Assembly: GCF_002234675.1 (NCBI RefSeq) | Contig: NC_019863.2 | Coordinates: 2,842,609 to 2,906,608, forward strand | Direction of reading: 5' to 3' | DNA: 64,000 bases | Origin: Oryzias latipes | Lineage: Eukaryota > Chordata > Actinopteri > Beloniformes > Adrianichthyidae | Part shown: positions 34,742 to 45,163 of the stretch, one piece after another | Position numbering within the stretch: the stretch's first letter is position 1 | Layout of the letters: each line of letters starts with the position of its first letter | Notes under the pieces: generated by a model | The model's input: the letters and a program-made list of their open reading frames with translations, nothing else | What the model was told of the DNA's origin: nothing | Database searches by the model: none | Made by a program: the position numbers and the translations under genes

Positions 34742-35218
34742 GTGAGGGGCCAAACATCAGGTGGAGAGAGTGCTGGCTCCCAGGGCCGGGGTTCAAACGT
34801 GCCCCCAGGCAAGTCAAATCTTGTGGCACAATGCCTTACAGTAGTTGTTAAATTAGTAGGGGTGGTCGCTAACCTTCTCCTTGACACAGGCTCAATGGTA
34901 ACCACCATATCTGAAAGCTTCTTTAATCAATCTTTGCAGCAGGTTATTAGACCTTGCAATTGGCTGGCGTTAACTGCTGCAAATGGGTTTGAAATCCCAT
35001 ACCTCGGCTATGTTGAATTAGACGTTGTTGTTTTTGGTCAGCTCCTGCCATAGCGGGGTCTCTTGGTTGTTAAAGACCTTGCACGACCTAATAAGTCGTC
35101 AGATGTTGTGGGTGTGTTAGGGATGAATGTTATTAAAGAGTGTTACCAGCAGCTGTTTAACCAACAAGGACCTGCTCTCTTTGCTCTCCCTGAAGTACAG
35201 CAGACGCCCCAGTGGTAA
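34742..35218 (+). pseudogene. Retropepsin-like protease fragment
   Basis: The frame has the active-site motif NLLLDTGSMVTTI, followed by a stop at 35053 and more protease-like sequence beyond it (GVLGMNVIKECYQQLF). No reverse transcriptase follows: the sequence runs directly into the inner side of the right inverted arm. The element is cut after the protease. Confidence 0.7.
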
Positions 35219-35321
35219 AAATCCTCATCTTGTCGCTGCTTGTTGGACCAAGAGAGAAGGCTGCCTGGAGGTTCATCTTCCGCTGAAAGCAGACAGCTCC
35301 TAAGAGACGCAATGAGTAGAG

Positions 35322-35657
35322 GCCCTGACACCCGCTGCCCTCCGAACGCAATCCACGTCCCCGCGGGATCAAACCAGGTGGGGTTTCCATCTGCGATCTT
35401 GATCGGAGCGTAGGGTTCAAAGTCCGCTGCAGTGACCGCCGCCATCTTTCCTGTTTCTGGTGTCCCACCAGCCTCATTGGTCGCTTCCCCTCCCGCTACG
35501 CTAGCCAGCTGCCCGATGGACAACTGAGCTGTCCACTGAAGCCAATGTAGACAAACACTGGTGGGGCCACCATGGAAGCTGTGGACAGACACATCTGGGG
35601 CCCACAATTTCTGCCCACTTTTAAACTATATAGGCCCACTTGGTCTTGCTGGCTGGG
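35322..35657 (-). repeat. Right inverted arm
   Basis: Inverted copy of the left arm. On the minus strand it begins CCCAGCCAGCAAGACCAAGT and includes the same short frame with FEPYAPIKIADG. A frame continues inward to about 35143 into sequence not present next to the left arm. Confidence 0.85.
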
Positions 35658-35933
35658 CAAAAGTTTTTTTTTTATCCTGAATATATGAAAACCAGCCTCT
35701 GAGGTTTGTGGCATTTATTTACTTAGTTTTTTTAACTTTCAAATGTCAGACAATTTCAAAAATACCAACATTTATGAGCCTGCAGGTTCCTAGTTTGTCC
35801 TTTGGTTAAAAAGCTGATCATTTCAAACACTAGCATTAAGTTATATTAGTGCTTACCGTACATTACTTTGTAAGTATTTTATATTTCTATTGTTTCCTTA
35901 ATTAAAACTGTTTCAAAAAAGGGCTTCCTTTCT

Positions 35934-36131
35934 CCGTTGTGCTATCCCAGGCACTTTAACATTGGGAGTTGGGTCATCTAGACCCACTACACAGGGCCCT
36001 GAACCTTTTTTCTTCAATGATTTGTGATCTTCACTGGTGTCCATGGATTACATGAAATCTTTCCACCTTTTTCATGGTAGGGAGAACACATCAATGTAAG
36101 GGTGGGGTCATCTAAGATAGCACAAGGGTCA
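35934..36131. mobile_element. MITE family A, degenerate copy
   Basis: The left end is altered (CCGTTGTGCTATC) and about 12 bp are missing internally (near the CCACCTTTxTCATGG block). The right end GATAGCACAAGGG is kept. Confidence 0.85.
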
Positions 36132-37322
36132 ATAAACACAATTATCAGTGTGATGTTCTTTATAAAGGATCATGAACAAACAACAGAATCACAGCGTTTT
36201 TGAGGATATGACAGATTTCTGTTCAACCAACCGAAGCCTCTCATGTGAATTTTAATCACCTTTTAATGACACTTGAACCCAATCACCGTTTTCTTAATTC
36301 AATCATTCTCATACAGCGCAACAATCCAACCACAACGTGTGAGCAGCATATAAAACACGTGAAGGAAACACAGGAAGGTTACAAACAAAGATGGTTGTGG
36401 TGACACTGAATCATCGGGGGAGGCTGTGGCACACAGGAGACAAGCATGGAAAAGACACACAACAGCATCCTCTAGTGGGTCACGCTTCGCTGGTCAACAC
36501 TTCCAACTCAAGGTTGCCTTTTTTCCAGAAACAACTAAATCTTTGTTGGGAATCCTTTCACTCCCCTCTGGAAACACTTAAAATGGATGATCATGACAGG
36601 CTTTCACCAGTGATGTACTGTATTTATTTACTGCAACCATCAAAGAAATGCGTCTTTCATTCAGGGGAGTTGCCATTCAAGCATCAGTTACTCAGCTGTA
36701 TCAAAGGTGTTGAACATTTCCACTTTGATAATGAAAAAAAAAAAATACAAATTTTAAACAAAAACAATTATATTGAATAAACGGTTGATTCTAAACCTAC
36801 CAGAACATACTCACTAGATCCTGAAAAAAATACAGCTTTTATACCAGTCTTAACATTGCATTGAAGGTGTGGAAGGAACAAAGTCATTTGATTGGTAAAA
36901 CGTGAAGTAAACCCAAATCAGGAATAGGAAAACCTTTGAAAATGGCTCAACACGATACATAGAAGAGCATCTTTAAGTGGTTAAGAACTGCTGTGAAGAC
37001 CTCACCTTTATTTTGTGACAAGTAATAGACATCTAAGATTTCTCTGACCAAACAAGGAAAGAAATCCTGATCCAGCTCTGAAAGGAGACCCTTTTGTTCT
37101 TCAGGAGACGTCGAGGAGCTGTGCTGCCTGCTGCAGCCACCTCAGCATTTCTGGTGGCAAGCTGCATGCACACGCTGGCATGTCAGGTGGGTGGGAGCTT
37201 GCATTTTGTCATGGGAAAAAGAGGAGTATCAGAGAAGGAAAATATGCCAGGCCTCATTATCTGGTGTGTAAAAATACAGCACGCTTCATCCAATCCTGCT
37301 TTCCGCACTGCCGTGTGAGTTC
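36132..37322 (-). other. Region downstream of cav3; probable 3' untranslated region
   Basis: There is no other coding region. A minus-strand polyadenylation hexamer AATAAA lies at 37012-37007, about 310 bp past the cav3 stop; another is near 36610. Either could end the transcript. Confidence 0.45.
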
Positions 37323-39348
37323 CTAGACTTCCTTGCGCAGTGCCACACGCACACTGCTGAAAATCTTGCCCACGGCTTCGAAGAAGGGATCAAAGAAGGT
37401 CTGAATGCAGAGGGTGTAAATGCGGCTGATGCACTGCGACTCAATCAGGCAGCTCTTGATGCAGGGAACCACAGCCCAGATGTGGCAGAAGGATATGCAG
37501 GCAAACAGGAAGCCCCAGAGCAGAGCCACTGGGATCCCAAAGATGGCAGACAGGATGCGGTAACACCAGTATTTGGACACAGTGAAGGTGGTGTAGCTGA
37601 GCTTCCACACCCCATCCAGACTGTGTGTTCCATCAGGCTCCGCAATGACATCCTCAAACTCCACCTGAGAAGACATTTAAGAGGGCAGTTAATCCCCATA
37701 GACTTTCTTCCTCTCCCTTATTGACTCTCCCCCAGCGAGCACTTCTGAAAGTGCACACTTGTGTTAAATGTGGAGTTTGTGCTTTTAAAAGCTGCGAAAT
37801 TTATGCAGAGAACATAATTAAGAACACTGCCATACAGACAAAGTCATGGAGTGGCATTTCACACTGCATGCAGAAGAGTCAAGAAGCTTTACTCCAACTC
37901 ATTTTCCACACATACAGTCAGCCTCTCCTGAGATTCATTAGGGGAACTTTTCAAATGCAAAATCTTGGGATTTTTGTTATGTCTTTACATCCTGGATGCA
38001 GAGTGCTCCAGCCTGCATTTACATTCTTAGCTGAGACTGCGATGAAATGTTAATCAACCTGTCCGTAATCGTACTCCAGCAGGCAGATGGACTGCACCTC
38101 CGCAGCCTTTAATCTGCTTCCAGAACATCGGAGAGGCTCAGTGTGGATCCTGGCAAATGTTGGTTCAGGACAACATCGGAGACATCGTCTGACTGCGTGG
38201 CTGGACATGAACAGCTGTTTTACATGTTTCTGAGATGACCACACCCCTTCCTTCTGTTTGAATCAGTCTCCTAAATCATACATCTTTTTGTGGGGGAAAA
38301 CATCTACAGGAAGCTTCATTTATCCAATGAGAACATGGATTATGTGGATTATTAAAATCTCTATTGAAAGATAATCATAATTTACTCTTTTAAAAAGTTA
38401 AAAGCATCTAAAATAGAATAGAATAATAATAATAATTTTAATAATAATAATGTACTAATAAAGCTTTATTGATCCCACAAAGCAGACATGAACTTGTTAC
38501 CATAGCTCTACTAGATAATAAACAACACTAAAAATACACCTAAATTGAATAACAACTATTTTTTCCTAGTCTATTTCTATCAGCAAAAAGTATATGTCTA
38601 CATGAATATTTAATTATACAAGAATCCCTGTAGAGCAATCAGTTCCCCTAAGGCTGCTTGTTGACATAAACTTGTGTTCAGTTGTAAATCCAAGCCTCAC
38701 CGTTGTAAATAAAATACAAATACAGTTTAAACCACAGAATCCTTTGCAATTCTATGACTGTTTGACAGCTGAGATGAGCAGCTCCACTGACTAAGCCAAA
38801 GTGAGTCATGAACTCACAGATGACATGCTCGATAACCAACCACACCTCTTTATTGATTTTCAACCACACTCCAAGAAAGCAGTCTTAATCCTAACACATA
38901 GTTATTCATGCTCAGGCAGATCTTTCTGTTGGTTGCGTGTGTTAGTAACATATACAGAATTGTGGTAACCAAAATAAAACCTGGACGCTCACTGTATCAG
39001 TTTTCTTAGCCCTCTGACCTAAAAATAAACTTTGCACAAGCAACAGAAATAGTTCTTGGTCTATTTGTGGATTTTTTAAGCAGCACGGTGAAATATTCTT
39101 CAGTCTGTGTTCTCTGCAACTTCTTACAGTTGTTTTTTTTCTTTCTTATAGTTGTTTTTTTCTTTTCGTGCAAAGACAAGACGAACATAATGAAACCACT
39201 ATTTGTGATGTTTTCCCTGTGCTGGACAAACCTTCACCACATCCTCGTTGATCTGCTTGGGGTCTCTGTTAATCAGATCGATCTCCTTGGTGTGGCTGTC
39301 CTTCTGGATTTTCTCCTCATTGGTGTTGTACTGGTACTGATCCGCCAT
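37323..39348 (-). CDS. cav3: Caveolin-3 (two coding exons)
   Basis: Exon 1 is 39348-39232 (117 nt, 39 codons) and exon 2 is 37664-37323 (342 nt including TAG), giving 152 residues; the family is usually 151. Exon 1 ends in [13 protein letters not shown] with donor GTTTGT; exon 2 starts after TCTCAG with [12 protein letters not shown], the signature region, followed by the scaffolding domain ([19 protein letters not shown]). The hydrophobic hairpin that dips into the membrane ([27 protein letters not shown]) is at about residues 75-101, followed by cysteines that are palmitoylated in the family. Caveolin-3 builds caveolae in muscle. The pattern is of the caveolin-1/3 type; synteny with oxtr supports cav3. 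It converges with oxtr. Two-exon structure is as known for CAV3. Confidence 0.96.
38402..38480. repeat. AAT-rich simple repeat and LINE-like tail in the cav3 intron
   Basis: AATAATAATAATTTTAATAA is followed by ACTAATAAAGCTTTATTGAT, which resembles the common 3' tail of fish non-LTR elements. Short and uncertain. Confidence 0.4.
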
Positions 39349-41909
39349 GGTCAGGCTTCAAACAGTTGTCGGGCGGGAAGCGAAGAGGATCAAACCTGTG
39401 GAGACGCCGCCGTCGGTTCAGTTGTGAGCTGTGTATCAAGTCAGAAATGTCCCCGCTGACATGCCAGAGGACAGCTGCTGCAGGGCTCTTGGTAAAAATG
39501 GAGGCCTGACCACCACCCTGCACACACGGAGACACCCAAAGAGAGAGTGTACGCTCACACACAAACACTCCATGTAATGAACACAGACAGAAAAGGAATG
39601 CCTTAAAGGAGACCCCAGCGTTGTGTCAGATTTCACATGGAGTTGGTGGGTTTGCACAGTGGCACTAACTCCCACAGCAGAGGCAGTGAGTGGGCACAGG
39701 CACACCCCTCAGGTGCTTGGCTTGGCTGCAAAGGAACTTGTGTTTTTTAGCCTAAGATTGTTTTGAGTTTTTTTTTATTATTATTAGCAAAATTTTAAGA
39801 ACTGAGCGAGTCAATTTGATATGAGATGGAGAATTTTTCTGTGAAGCTCAAGTCTTTCATGGAGAGCATTTCATCAGCTCCACTGATGATTCATTTGGAA
39901 GGAATGACTGGAAGGTTTTTCTAAAGCTGCATGCTAAATGGGTTTGCAACTGACAGCCTTTCTTAACAAATACAAAGCTCCTATCATCCTGGAATACATA
40001 ACAAAGCACGTTGAGACGTTAGAAATTTCCTGCTTAGTCTCTCAATCCCACAAAATTCAACACAAGAAGCTGACAGGGTCTTGAGGCTTTGAAGATACGA
40101 TAACTCCAATATATTCTGATTTAAAACTAGTCCTTCAAAATCCAACCTAGTTTTCTTCAAGCTCTGCAGTTGTTGCTATCAATCATAGATATATCAGCAT
40201 GCTGCACAAACAAATGCATGCAGTGGAGCAGCTAAATAAAGAGGAGAGAGAAGGAGGTGAAGTTATAGTCCCAGTGAAAGGTGGGGAAAGGCTCACAGCA
40301 CCTTGTCCCCTCAATCACCTTTGCAATTTGATTGAACCATTTGCGTGTCAGAGAAGAGACTCCAGAGTGTGGATCGGCATTCCTTGTCCCAGATCCCCCG
40401 GAGCCGAGACGCACGAGGAATGAGGGCAAAATGTGTATGATTGTGTGCCAGGCCAATTAAAGGACTATTACTGGGCAGCGGAAAGGGAAGAAGCCAGATA
40501 GGCATGGAGGCAGGTGGACAGAAATAGCTCTTGTGGACATACTTTAGTAACGCAGCGTTTCAATGCAGTTGGCCAAGACATTGCTGGCTCCTCTCTCCCA
40601 TCAATTCCAGAGAAACACACACACCCTTGAGAGTTGTATCAAATGGAGAGTAATAGGTAGAGAGTTTATCTCTGTCACTGTTTCGATCGAAAAAAATATT
40701 GTTTTGTGTTGAAAAGGCTGGTGCTTGTTTTCTCTATTTTACATAAAACGTTTTTACAGTTGATTTATGAATTTTCATTGTTTATTTAAATTGTTAATTA
40801 GCAAGTTTAACATTTCTCTGCAAAAACATTTACAGAGTTTTAAGAACTACTTAGTATGATCCCACTGTATATAACAGTTAATTTATTAACCAGTAGAATT
40901 TAGAAACAATTGTTCTGTACACAAGTAAATTGGTAATTCCTCCTCTTTAAACATCCTAAACATATTTCTTTAAAGAAAGTAACACATTCTATAATTCTAG
41001 AATTTTTTTTATCATATCAGTATAAATATGTACAATTATAAATATTTTGACATCAGTCAGATGAAAAAAGTCGGTGGACTTATTGCACCGTCAGAGTTTG
41101 AACCTATGCTTAAAGAAATGTGTGTTGACAGAAGGAAACAAAAATTGCCAGAAGGATTTCAAATGTGTCAAAATTGATACATTTTCAGCAAAAGAAATCC
41201 ACAAGCAGTGAGGTGGTCTTTTTTTCAGTTAAAATCTCATTTTTTCCAGGACCAATCTTAAGACATTGCTTAAATTGATCTGCTCGAGCAGCATGCCAGG
41301 AAAAAACTTTGCCGTCCAAAAGGAGCATTAGAGGGAAAATTGAATTTTGTCAGTTTGATTGGCACACTAAAATCTATCTGCAGGTCCGTGCGCTGCATGC
41401 ATTCAGTTGTCCACAGGATTCACAACTATTGTGTGAGTGCACACTCTTTCTGTGAGATATGCAACATTAAGCACATTAATGATTTATATTAATCTCAATT
41501 ATGCATAAAGCACACACAATGTGATGTTTCCTGCCATCTGCCCTAAAAAGATGCATTCCTTTAATGAACTGTTCATGAAACACCGGGTTTGTTATTCTTT
41601 CAATGAGAACAGCAGAACAGAGAAAGTGCAATTTGCTTCAGGTAAATTAAGAAACTCATCTGAGAAACGGCGAGAAGTTGTTCAGAGAATTGATCTCACT
41701 TAATAGGGAAGAAAAATTTGCAATGGCCAAAGAAAGCAAGAAAAAATTGCCTTTCAACTTTGAGTGCACAGAATACAAACAGCAAGTAGCAACAAAAATG
41801 CAACCTGCAAAGAATTATTTGTTCTGCAAAAACAGTGTTAAATTATAAAAGTGAAAGCAAAGTTTTTTTTTTTTAAAGAATTATTTGTTGGTTCTCAACT
41901 AACTCTGTT
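39349..41909. other. Upstream region of cav3; no gene seen
   Basis: It contains the expected cav3 promoter near 39350-39700. Beyond that only short unsupported frames are seen. No muscle-type regulatory motif was assigned by eye. Confidence 0.4.
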
Positions 41910-42206
41910 TGTCAGGAACTGGTGGTGGAGGACCCAAAATGCAGGAGACCAAGCTTGGTGACAGAAAATAAAACATTTAATAAGCAAACTGAAACATGAC
42001 AAAACTATGAGGAGAACCAAACCAGAGACAAAACAGAGCAGATGACCTGACAAAGATGAACAGAAACCAAGACACTTGAATAGGCTGAGGGCAATTAACT
42101 GAACTGAAGACAGCTGTGGATCATGAACCTGAAAGTGGAGTGACTGACAAAGGAAACCAAAAACATGACAAAGAAAACCAAACCACTGAGTCCTTATACT
42201 GTTACA
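41910..42206 (-). mobile_element. Candidate solo LTR
   Basis: Read on the minus strand it starts TGTAACAGTATAAGGACTC, with a TATAAG box near the start, and ends AGTTCCTGACA, giving the TG...CA form of an LTR. No partner LTR or internal region is adjacent and the flanks do not show a matching duplication, so this is tentative. Confidence 0.4.
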
Positions 42207-42740
42207 CAGCGGTGGAGCTATCATGGTTTGGAAGGGTTTTGTGCTTCAGAAAAAGTCAGAATAGTTTGATTGTTTTTCTATTAGATAATGTCAAAAACAA
42301 ATGTAAATGGTTACATACATTTTTTTAAAACAAAATTTGCCCAACTATATATGAAACTGTGAGCCAAATGGCAAAATCCCAAAATGATCAATAAAACGTT
42401 TATGTGAGAATCTTCTCCCTTTGTTTTTTTTATTACTTCTTAAATACTCACCACATCATCTCAAAACAAAGGGAAAAATGGAATGACCAGATGAAACCCA
42501 TCCTATTATGACATCCTATTTTATTAACTCCTGATTTATTTTAAAGAGAGATTCCCTCTCTATATTGCTATTTTTGAAAGTGTAGGACTAAGTAATACTT
42601 CGAGTATCACAATGCTCGAGCAAAGAGTTTTCAACTGAACCCAACTAAAACTAAATCCTGTCATACTGCAAAGAAACATGTCATTAATCAAACATTAAAC
42701 ATTTCACGTATTAAATATCCCTCAAAGACGGCTCACCAGG

Positions 42741-43703
42741 TTAAATTACAACAAAAAACAGCAACTTTCTGGTTTTGTCATGGGACTGTTTTACAAACAA
42801 AAAGACAAACATTATGTTGCAGATTTGTTTTCTCATGTCGTTTTTAGATTTGATCATTACACAAAATATCCTTGGATGCAGTTTTGGAACATTGCACTTC
42901 CCAAAGCTGCTAAAGAAAGGACTGATAACACTATTCAGTATGCTGGCCCACACAGCCTTGATCCAGTGCATATAGATGTGAAGAAGCTGCAGACAGGGCA
43001 TGATGACCCTGAAAGGAGACAAAGGGGAGAAGAAAACACAAGTTCATTTCACAAACACTGCTCCGGTTCCGAACATATCCTTATTTACCAACAAGAAGCT
43101 GAACAGTCCTTTCCTGCTTTGTGTCAGTGCAACAGTCGTACCAGATGTGGAGGCAGATGAGCACGGCAAACAGGAAGCCCGCCGTCAGTGACATGGCTAC
43201 AGCCAGCAGGAGGGACAGGGAGCGGTAACACTACAGTCTGGACACCTCGAACAGGGCGTGACTCCACACCCAAACTCTATCAAAGCTCCGCACAGAGGGG
43301 GGGTTCTGCTATCACATCCTCAAACAGGACCTCAACAAACAGAAACACACTATGTGAGGGCTTGCTGTACATGCAGAGGAGCTGCAGAAGCTCACAACTC
43401 TAATGTTGAGATGTAGTCCTACGATCTTGATTTAAAAAACACAACAAACAAAATGTTTTACTTAAGGTAGTTTTATAGAAACAGAAAAGAGTTAGGTTAC
43501 TCATGTGTTCAAATCAGTCAAATAATGGTAACTTATTGCACCTTAATATTGTGCATTTACCATTTGTTCAGTCCTTGCTGATGATCAGTTATCTTCAGAT
43601 TACTGTTGATTGTTTTGGGATCCCTGCTGTGAATGGGGGACATCTCATCATGTTGTGTGAAGTCCATGTCTTCTGAAAGTAGATCCACCTTCACCTCCAT
43701 CAT
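42741..43703 (-). pseudogene. Caveolin-2-type pseudogene (three exons) upstream of cav3
   Basis: Exon 1 (43703-43593) starts MMEVKVDLLSEDMDF and ends SRDPKTINSNLK, matching the CAV2 pattern before the signature. Exon 2 (43330-43142) has [26 protein letters not shown] and AGFLFAVLICLHIW. Exon 3 starts at 43008 with VIMPCLQLLHIYMHW. The exon 2/3 border inside the W codon of LHIW fits CAV2 gene structure, and its donor (GTACGA) and acceptor (TTTCAG) are intact. There are three lesions. The exon 1 donor reads AT where GT is expected (43592-43591). A seven-C run after VIAE adds one base and shifts frame. A TAG interrupts SRL*CYR. The third exon runs about 45 codons past the usual end, to 42741. 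It lies upstream of cav3 on the same strand, as CAV2 does relative to CAV1. Sequencing error could explain the C run but hardly all three. Confidence 0.8.
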
Positions 43704-45150
43704 TCACACTGATCGTCTCATGTCGCCTCTGAACTCCTGGTCCTCCGTCTCGTCGAGCTGTACTCTTAGTGACTTCCACAGGAGACCTTCGGTTGAGCTG
43801 CCGCAGCTGGAGGTCGCCTTGTTGCTGACACCCATGTGGAACATTGTCAACTGATGACTGCCTTGACTCTTCCCCAGAATGTATTCATAGGCAGCACGAG
43901 ATATATGCTGCACAGTCTCATTTACATCTGGATGAGAAATATGCAACACCTATGAGAAAAAAAAATCTGTCCCGACTTCCCCACAAGTACTGTGAGAGTG
44001 ATGCTGATCCCTTGGAGCACTTTGTCCTTGTCTGGTACAGCCATTAAACAAGCCTCTTTGGCTGAAAGCATGGTAACAGTGCTTTAGACCATTAAAACGT
44101 CTGCTGCTCAATATTTCAATGAACTTTTCTTATCGTCTTCTGCCAATGTTTGACAGACCGTCACATTTCCTACATGATTATGTAACAATCAACACTAAAT
44201 AATCATGTTTCTGTTCAGCATCAATTTGACCCTATTTTTTTAAAAACCTTGTCCATTTTATTCAATTAGATTAGGGAAGCAGTAGCTCTCAGGCTGATTT
44301 AATACTGAATCTGGGGATTTCAGTTTAGGGTTCTGCATAATAACTTGCTGTGCTTTTAATTGTACATGCGTCACTCACAGTAACCACCAGAGTAAATATG
44401 ATCTGAAGCATATGTGTGACTCTTTCTTAAAGATTGATACTGTATTTTTATAAAGACTGAAGACAAGAGACAGAGACGTTCACTGGCCCATAGCGCCCTC
44501 CACTGGCCACAGTGTGCTGAAAAATGAATACATGTACCGAACTGTCTTTTCCTTTAAGGCTTCTGTTTTATGTTTTTTGCTATTTTTTGCTAGTGTCTAT
44601 TTATATATTTTTTAGATGACATTCATATACTTGAAGTGAAATAAATAAAGTAAAAACTATATTCATACCTGCATCTTACACTGTCATGAACAACTTAATT
44701 TTAATGGAATGAAAGATATTAATTATTGAAGATTAAAACTAAGAAGATTTTTTTTAAAAACTGTAGAGGAGGATGTTGACAAAAGCAGTTTGAACAAATG
44801 TGAAATACCTCTTGTTTTCACGTATTAAGAACCAGTAACATGACATATTCATTTTGTCTTTTTGGGGGAAAAATACTGCAAATAATTTAAAAAAAAGTAA
44901 TACACTAAAAGCAACTTTTCTTCTAGCAGAGGTTGTTCTGCAGAGAAGTTTAGGAGATGTTGATCCTATTACTGACACTAAAATACTCTTTAAAAAATGC
45001 TTTTTAACACAAATTATGACCTAAAGGGAGAAATAACAAGAAGTAAATGTAAGCTTCTCTTAAAATTTCGTGTTAACAAAGAAAGCAGGAATTTTCAGCT
45101 TTTTTTCCACAAGGTACAGTTGAAGTCTTGTCCCACCTATTTACCTGGAT
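43704..45150. other. No gene seen
   Basis: The first part may hold upstream sequence of the caveolin-2-like gene. The rest is AT-rich with no coding signal or terminal repeats. Confidence 0.45.
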
Positions 45151-45163
45151 GTCTCTCAAATGA

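Larger units (their letters stand above)
31386..35657. mobile_element. Composite unit with about 340-bp inverted arms
   Basis: The left arm (31386-31731) and right arm (35322-35657) are inverted copies beginning CCCAGCCAGYAAGACCAAGT. They enclose a decayed coiled-coil coding region (31736-32790) and the 5' half of a Gypsy-like retroelement (about 32880-35218). Both arms hold the same short frame (VAGGEAT, FEPYAPIKIADG). The arms could be long terminal inverted repeats of one DNA transposon, or two separate copies in opposite orientation. A clear target duplication was not found; AAAG occurs close to both outer ends. Confidence 0.6.

Noticed and set aside
37482-37724. Frame opposite cav3 exon 2
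   Set aside because: Shadow of the caveolin coding strand.
43553-43593. Alternative exon 1 end of the caveolin-2-like gene at AAATG|GTAAAT
   Set aside because: It would add about ten residues absent from the family before FEDVIAEP; the AT at 43592 after LNSNLK-like sequence is the better lost donor.
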